In this document: positions 60,101 through 64,000 of the stretch, piece after piece | Layout: each line of letters starts with the position of its first letter | How positions within the stretch are numbered: position 1 is the first letter of the stretch | The notes under the pieces: model-generated | Told to the model about the DNA's origin: nothing | Databases searched by the model: none | Seen by the model: the letters and a program-made list of their open reading frames with translations, nothing else | Assembly: GCA_015847255.1 (NCBI GenBank) | Contig: JADLZK010008407.1 | Span: 62,001-126,000, forward strand | Source: Hyparrhenia diplandra | Lineage: Eukaryota > Streptophyta > Magnoliopsida > Poales > Poaceae | Direction: 5' to 3' | Length of the DNA: 64,000 nt | Made by a program: the position numbers and the translations under genes

Positions 60101-60881
60101 CAAATATATCTCTATGTTTTCTAGAAATTTGTAGTAGCTTAGTTATTTTCGACGGTTTTAAAAACCTTGTGAAGTATTTATCGAACTTTTTAACTAAAAC
60201 ATTAATAATTGAAATTGAATGACTGCAAACCACTTCAAACCAGGATAAAAAGAAGATTTGAATGGTTTTGAGAGTTTAAAAGATATAATATGTCAAGTTT
60301 AAAAGTTTGAAAATAGAAAATGACTACAGCCTGGCAATAGCTCGGGTAAGTCTTCGTTACCAGTAAAGAAATGGTCACCAGTCACCACTACACGGCCTTT
60401 CGTGGTCTTTGCCTGCAGATGTTATTGGGCCGTACCGCGCTGTTTGGGCGACACAGCAGCAATTCCAATGGCGGACAGCGGAGCCTGCTCACGTGGACGA
60501 GCAGCAGACGTGGGTGTCATCCACGCAATTTCACCCCGCCCCCACGTCCACCCACCCTGGTCCAATCGCGGCAGCCCACGAGTTCCCCGTCCGGGCCCGC
60601 TCCGTCAGCGACCCGCGAGTATCCGGGCGCGGCTTGGCTACCACGGCAGCGTGGGCCCACCCACAACAAGCGGACGCGGGGGCGAAGCGCACCGAGGGAG
60701 ACCGAGCGAGACAGCCAGCCAGCGGGGCAGCTGAGCCTGAGACCGAGACTGAGAAGCCTATCTCCTATCACCAGTCACCACCACCTCGGGGCGAAGAGGA
60801 GGAAGCGGAGGGGAGGGAGGCAGGAATCGCCCCGCCTCGCCCGGGCCCCCATCATCCCCGCGCTTGCAGGCGACGGCCCAC
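57148..60881. other. Intergenic between divergent NRAMP and DUF760 genes
   Basis: Promoter space of two divergent genes. At 57,510-57,700 short tandem copies occur: CTCCTCACACATGCAAT with ATTAGGCAACCACCCAATC, and GCATGCGGTTTCCTTCC, twice each. Positions 57,810-58,230 are GC-rich with no recognised protein. Positions 58,740-60,330 are AT-rich and empty. Positions 60,390-60,880 are GC-rich and probably hold the DUF760 promoter and leader. A 260-codon frame from 60,371 overlaps DUF760 exon 1 in another frame and has no motif. Confidence 0.5.
58475..58731. mobile_element. Stowaway/Mariner-like MITE (257 bp)
   Basis: TA-flanked, left end TTCCCTCAAATCTCAAAATAATT and right end AATTATTTTGAGACGGAGGGAG are inverted repeats. 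The interior pairs less well (CTTTGACTAAATGTATAG against CTATGTACTTGGTCAAAA). Confidence 0.75.
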
Positions 60882-63800
60882 ATGCCGACCGCCTACAGCC
60901 TCCGCGCGCCGCCCTCCGCCGCGCAGCAGCGCCTCAGGCTGCCCCTACCGCCGCCCCCGCCGCCGCTGCTGCCGTTTGGAGGGGCCGCCCGCCGGAGGAG
61001 GGCTGTCGGGGTGGCGGCCGCGTCCGCGTCGCCCTTCGACGAGCTGCACGCGCGAGGGAGGCCCGTACGTGGACCCTCCAAGGTGAGCCAGACACCGTCG
61101 CCTACCTCGGGGACATCGCCCCAGCGACCAACCCCCCCCCCCAAATTGAATAGTGTAGTTTGTGGGTAGTATCGATCGAATACTATTATACTACTGCGTG
61201 ATTATCCTACGCGGATTTCGTTGGCCCCGATTCTGAGGTTTCTATGCAGGAAAGCGGCTAGCCTGTAATCATTTCTTGCTTGAAATTTGATGGCTGATGG
61301 GATTCCGGGACTTTTGGTCAGGAATAAGATCTGGGTTCCAGCAAATGGTTCATATTATGATGACCACGTCCCTCATATGATAGGATCATCGCTCACTGCT
61401 CACCTTCGTGTGTTAATCGAATTCCTGCAAATAAGGTGGCCACACCGATTAGTCTAATACACATGGTGCTTAGAAGCGGCGATTTGTTACCTGCGTTCAC
61501 TGGTCATCAAGGGAAACAAGAATTCGACGCGGCTGCAATTCTAGTTATTGTCGAGGTTTAGTTTGTGGACATGAAGTTGTGGTTTGTGCCACTCAGAGGG
61601 GGGAGGGGGTTCTGTAAGAGTGTACACTGAATCAATGGAGGTTTAGCTGCATCAGCATGGGCATAACCTTACGCTTGGTAAATCGTCAGCAACCATGGTC
61701 CTTTGGACATCTGTTAGTTGTATGATGCCTGCCTGGATCATGGGGATAATGTTTTTTTAAGCTCCATTTTTCACCTTCTTTTTGAGGTCAAGGCTGTGAT
61801 TTAGGAAGAATGATTGCTTACTAACAGCCTGCTGTTATAGGGGTCATATAGCTTTGCAAAAATAAACAAAATGTTTTGTGAGCCCCATGTGACACGAGGA
61901 ACCATGGCGCTTAAGGATTCAGTGTTCCACCGCTGTTTTTGTTTATTGCTTGGTTGAAACATTGTATACTGCTAACTATCTTAGCAGTAATGTTGGTACT
62001 ACTACTGGCTAATACTGAGCTAAGTGGTCCTTAACATAGCAAACTCTTTTTTGGCAATCTGTACTCACTGAGCAATTTTTTGGATTGAAGACTTATGATC
62101 TTCAACTTTAATATCAAAGTTCTTTCGGTTAGCTCAAGATGATTTGTCCTTATTGAGCTGGGTCATTCTCAGTGTTGCGGCGTGCTATGTTTCTTTAGGA
62201 CGTTTGCTTCTGTATATCAGTTCACAGCGTATTTGTCAGACGGAGCAACCTGTCATCAATCTAGCTAAATGTAGCAATCGCTGTTATGACCAGTAATAAT
62301 TTTTCAAAGTAATTTTGAAATACTGTTGTCCATGGATCATTTCTTAATGAAATTATGGGATTCATTGGGGGGAGATTTTTTTACTGATCAGCAGCTATTT
62401 GTCTTGTAGGGATTAATTGCATGTAATACATTCTGACTAAATGTTTTTGAACATTGGTTTATGCACACTTTCTAGGGGTGACATTAATACATATGTTCAG
62501 AAATAATATTATATAAAGTGCCTATAAACTTCCTTGATATAACTACTATATGGACATTCATTACTTTTTCATTTATTAGAAGACACTTGGACATTGTTTT
62601 GGTCATGCTGTAAAGTTGGCTTATGATGTGTTTGGTTATCTGTAGAAATCCATGCTCTGGAACTTGATCCAGGATATAGAGCCCCTGGATCTAAGTGTCA
62701 TTCAGAAAGATGTTGCTCCTGAAACAGTTGATGCAATGAAGAGGACTATTTCTGGCATGTTGGGTCTGCTTCCATCGGATCAGTTCCGTGTCGTTGTAGA
62801 AGCCCTTTGGAATCCCTTCTTCAAGTTATTGGTATCTTCAATTATGACTGGGTATGTTTTATAGTTCATATTTTTTATTCCATGATGGTGATTATGAAAA
62901 ATATTTCTGAGACTTGGTTGTAGGTAGGCACATGCTAGTTTGAACTGTTGTTGAATTTAGAATTCTGAGTCAACACCCAATACCATTCAACGTGTATCAG
63001 TCAAAAATGACATGCGAAACTGATGGCAACTCTTGCAATCTTGCTATTTATTAGTTCAGCAGGACAGCATGTGGACCTAGAAATGATGAACAATTGTGTC
63101 CTATGCCTTTCTGACATGTTTTGTATGAGAAAGAGGCCTGTCGTTATCAGATGATTAAAATATGGTAACCTTCTAGTGATGTTTAGTAGTTTCCATGGTA
63201 GTGACATTTCTTCTGCTTGTACCATTTCTTGGTGTTTGCTGGTTCTTTCGCTTCTATTAGGTCAAGTAGAGAGTTGGAGCATATTCTGCTGTCTGAAATC
63301 AACTCATTCTGCTTGTGTGGCTTTCTTTTTTCCTTAAGAGTTTGTTGTGGTATGGTTTAAATATGTTCATCTGGCTAGTTTTCGTAGGCTAATAGTCACA
63401 TCACAAAGTTATCTGCGCTTGATAGCTGCTTCTGAATTAACTGTTATTTTTTTTCCGACTTTACCAAAACAAATAAATGAAAATTCCTGCTCAATAGTTT
63501 TGTTAATTCTAAATATTAGCTCTAATAAACTCTGTTCTAGATCCTGTCTTATTAGACAATATGAACCCATGTGATAATTCTTATTATATTATTTTCTGTA
63601 ATAGCTACAGTTGTCTAATTTATTAATTGAAAAGCTGGCATAACAAGAAGCAATGCTTGTTTCATGGAATACAGTTCACATGTATATATTGTACGAAACT
63701 CAAATCTCTACTTTGTTTTTATGTCCAGGTATACTCTGCGAAATGCTGAATACAGACTTTCTTTTGAAAGAAATCTAGAACTATCTGAAGAAGTTATGGA

Positions 63801-64000
63801 ATACCCCAAAAGTGATGCCACTGAAGATAATCATCATAACATCAATTTGGGTAGACCTGTCACTATTTTTAGAATATCAGAAGAAGACATGCCCCAGGAC
63901 CCTGGAAAAACTGATGAAGAATCATCATACGAAAAATATGGGAGAAGAGCTCGGCGACTTAACACCACAGGCAGAAGAGTACATTATTCAGATGCAATCT
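60882..64000 (+). CDS. DUF760 protein, chloroplast-type, 5' part (runs off window)
   Basis: Exon 1 is 60,882-61,082 (ATG, donor GTGAGC), exon 2 is 62,646-62,851 and exon 3 starts at 63,729 and continues past 64,000. The first 50 residues are rich in Ala, Pro, Arg and Ser with few acids, as in a plastid transit peptide, ending before SPFDELHARGRPVRGPSK. Exon 2 opens KSMLWNLIQDIEPLDLSVIQ and contains TISGMLGLLPSDQF, and exon 3 begins YTLRNAEYRLSFERNLELS. This is the DUF760 family as in Arabidopsis At1g32160, a plastid-predicted protein of unknown function. All visible junctions keep frame, and no indel is seen in about 680 coding bases, in contrast to the other genes. The C-terminal half lies outside the window. 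Confidence 0.88.

Noticed and set aside
60371..61153. 260-codon plus-strand frame before the DUF760 gene
   Set aside because: It overlaps DUF760 exon 1 in a different frame, is Pro/Arg/Ala-rich without a motif, and reads through the exon 1 donor. The exon 1 frame is supported by splicing to recognised exons.

Overview
This window is nuclear DNA from a grass, most likely a panicoid relative of sorghum, maize or Setaria. The evidence is genes with many introns, Stowaway-type MITEs, CACTA elements with arrays of TTTGCCGAGTGC subterminal motifs, a plant Helitron, a plant LINE, and four or five conserved plant genes. Nothing bacterial, viral or CRISPR-like is visible.

Layout. Positions 1-9,360 are intergenic: tandem repeats, GC-rich patches, a short CACTA-like element and several MITEs. 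Positions 9,363-31,173 are one 1.2 kb intergenic block duplicated in tandem. It is now swollen to almost 22 kb by nested insertions: a solo LTR in copy 1, and a CACTA element, a Helitron of about 10.5 kb, a hAT-like MITE and a 6.7 kb LINE in copy 2. Because the two copies were once identical, each serves as the empty site for insertions in the other, so boundaries and target duplications can be read directly. Positions 30,891-35,830 hold an older, more diverged tandem duplication of the same kind of sequence, with two tiny poly-A retroposition scars. The gene-rich part begins at 37 kb. It holds a GASA/Snakin peptide gene (minus), the TPLATE-complex subunit TWD40-1 (minus, 24 exons, 38,668-49,874), a damaged DMP (DUF679) membrane-protein gene (plus), an Nrat1-like NRAMP transporter (minus, 54,101-57,066) and the 5' part of a chloroplast-type DUF760 gene (plus, from 60,882, running off the window).

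The genes do not form a pathway. They are ordinary neighbours on a chromosome arm: endocytosis (TWD40-1), metal/aluminium transport (NRAMP), a secreted cysteine-rich peptide (GASA) and a plastid protein (DUF760). The most notable points are the Nrat1-type threonine in the NRAMP metal site, a U12-type AT-AC intron in TWD40-1, the nested insertions with preserved empty sites, and a second possible transcription unit inside the Helitron.

Caution. GASA, TWD40-1, DMP and NRAMP all carry 1-2 base indels that break otherwise well conserved frames, about 16 in roughly 8 kb of coding sequence. The simplest explanation is residual sequencing or assembly error. Frameshifts here, including those in the transposons, should therefore not be taken alone as proof of decay. 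All family assignments come from reading motifs and recalled family knowledge; no search was run.
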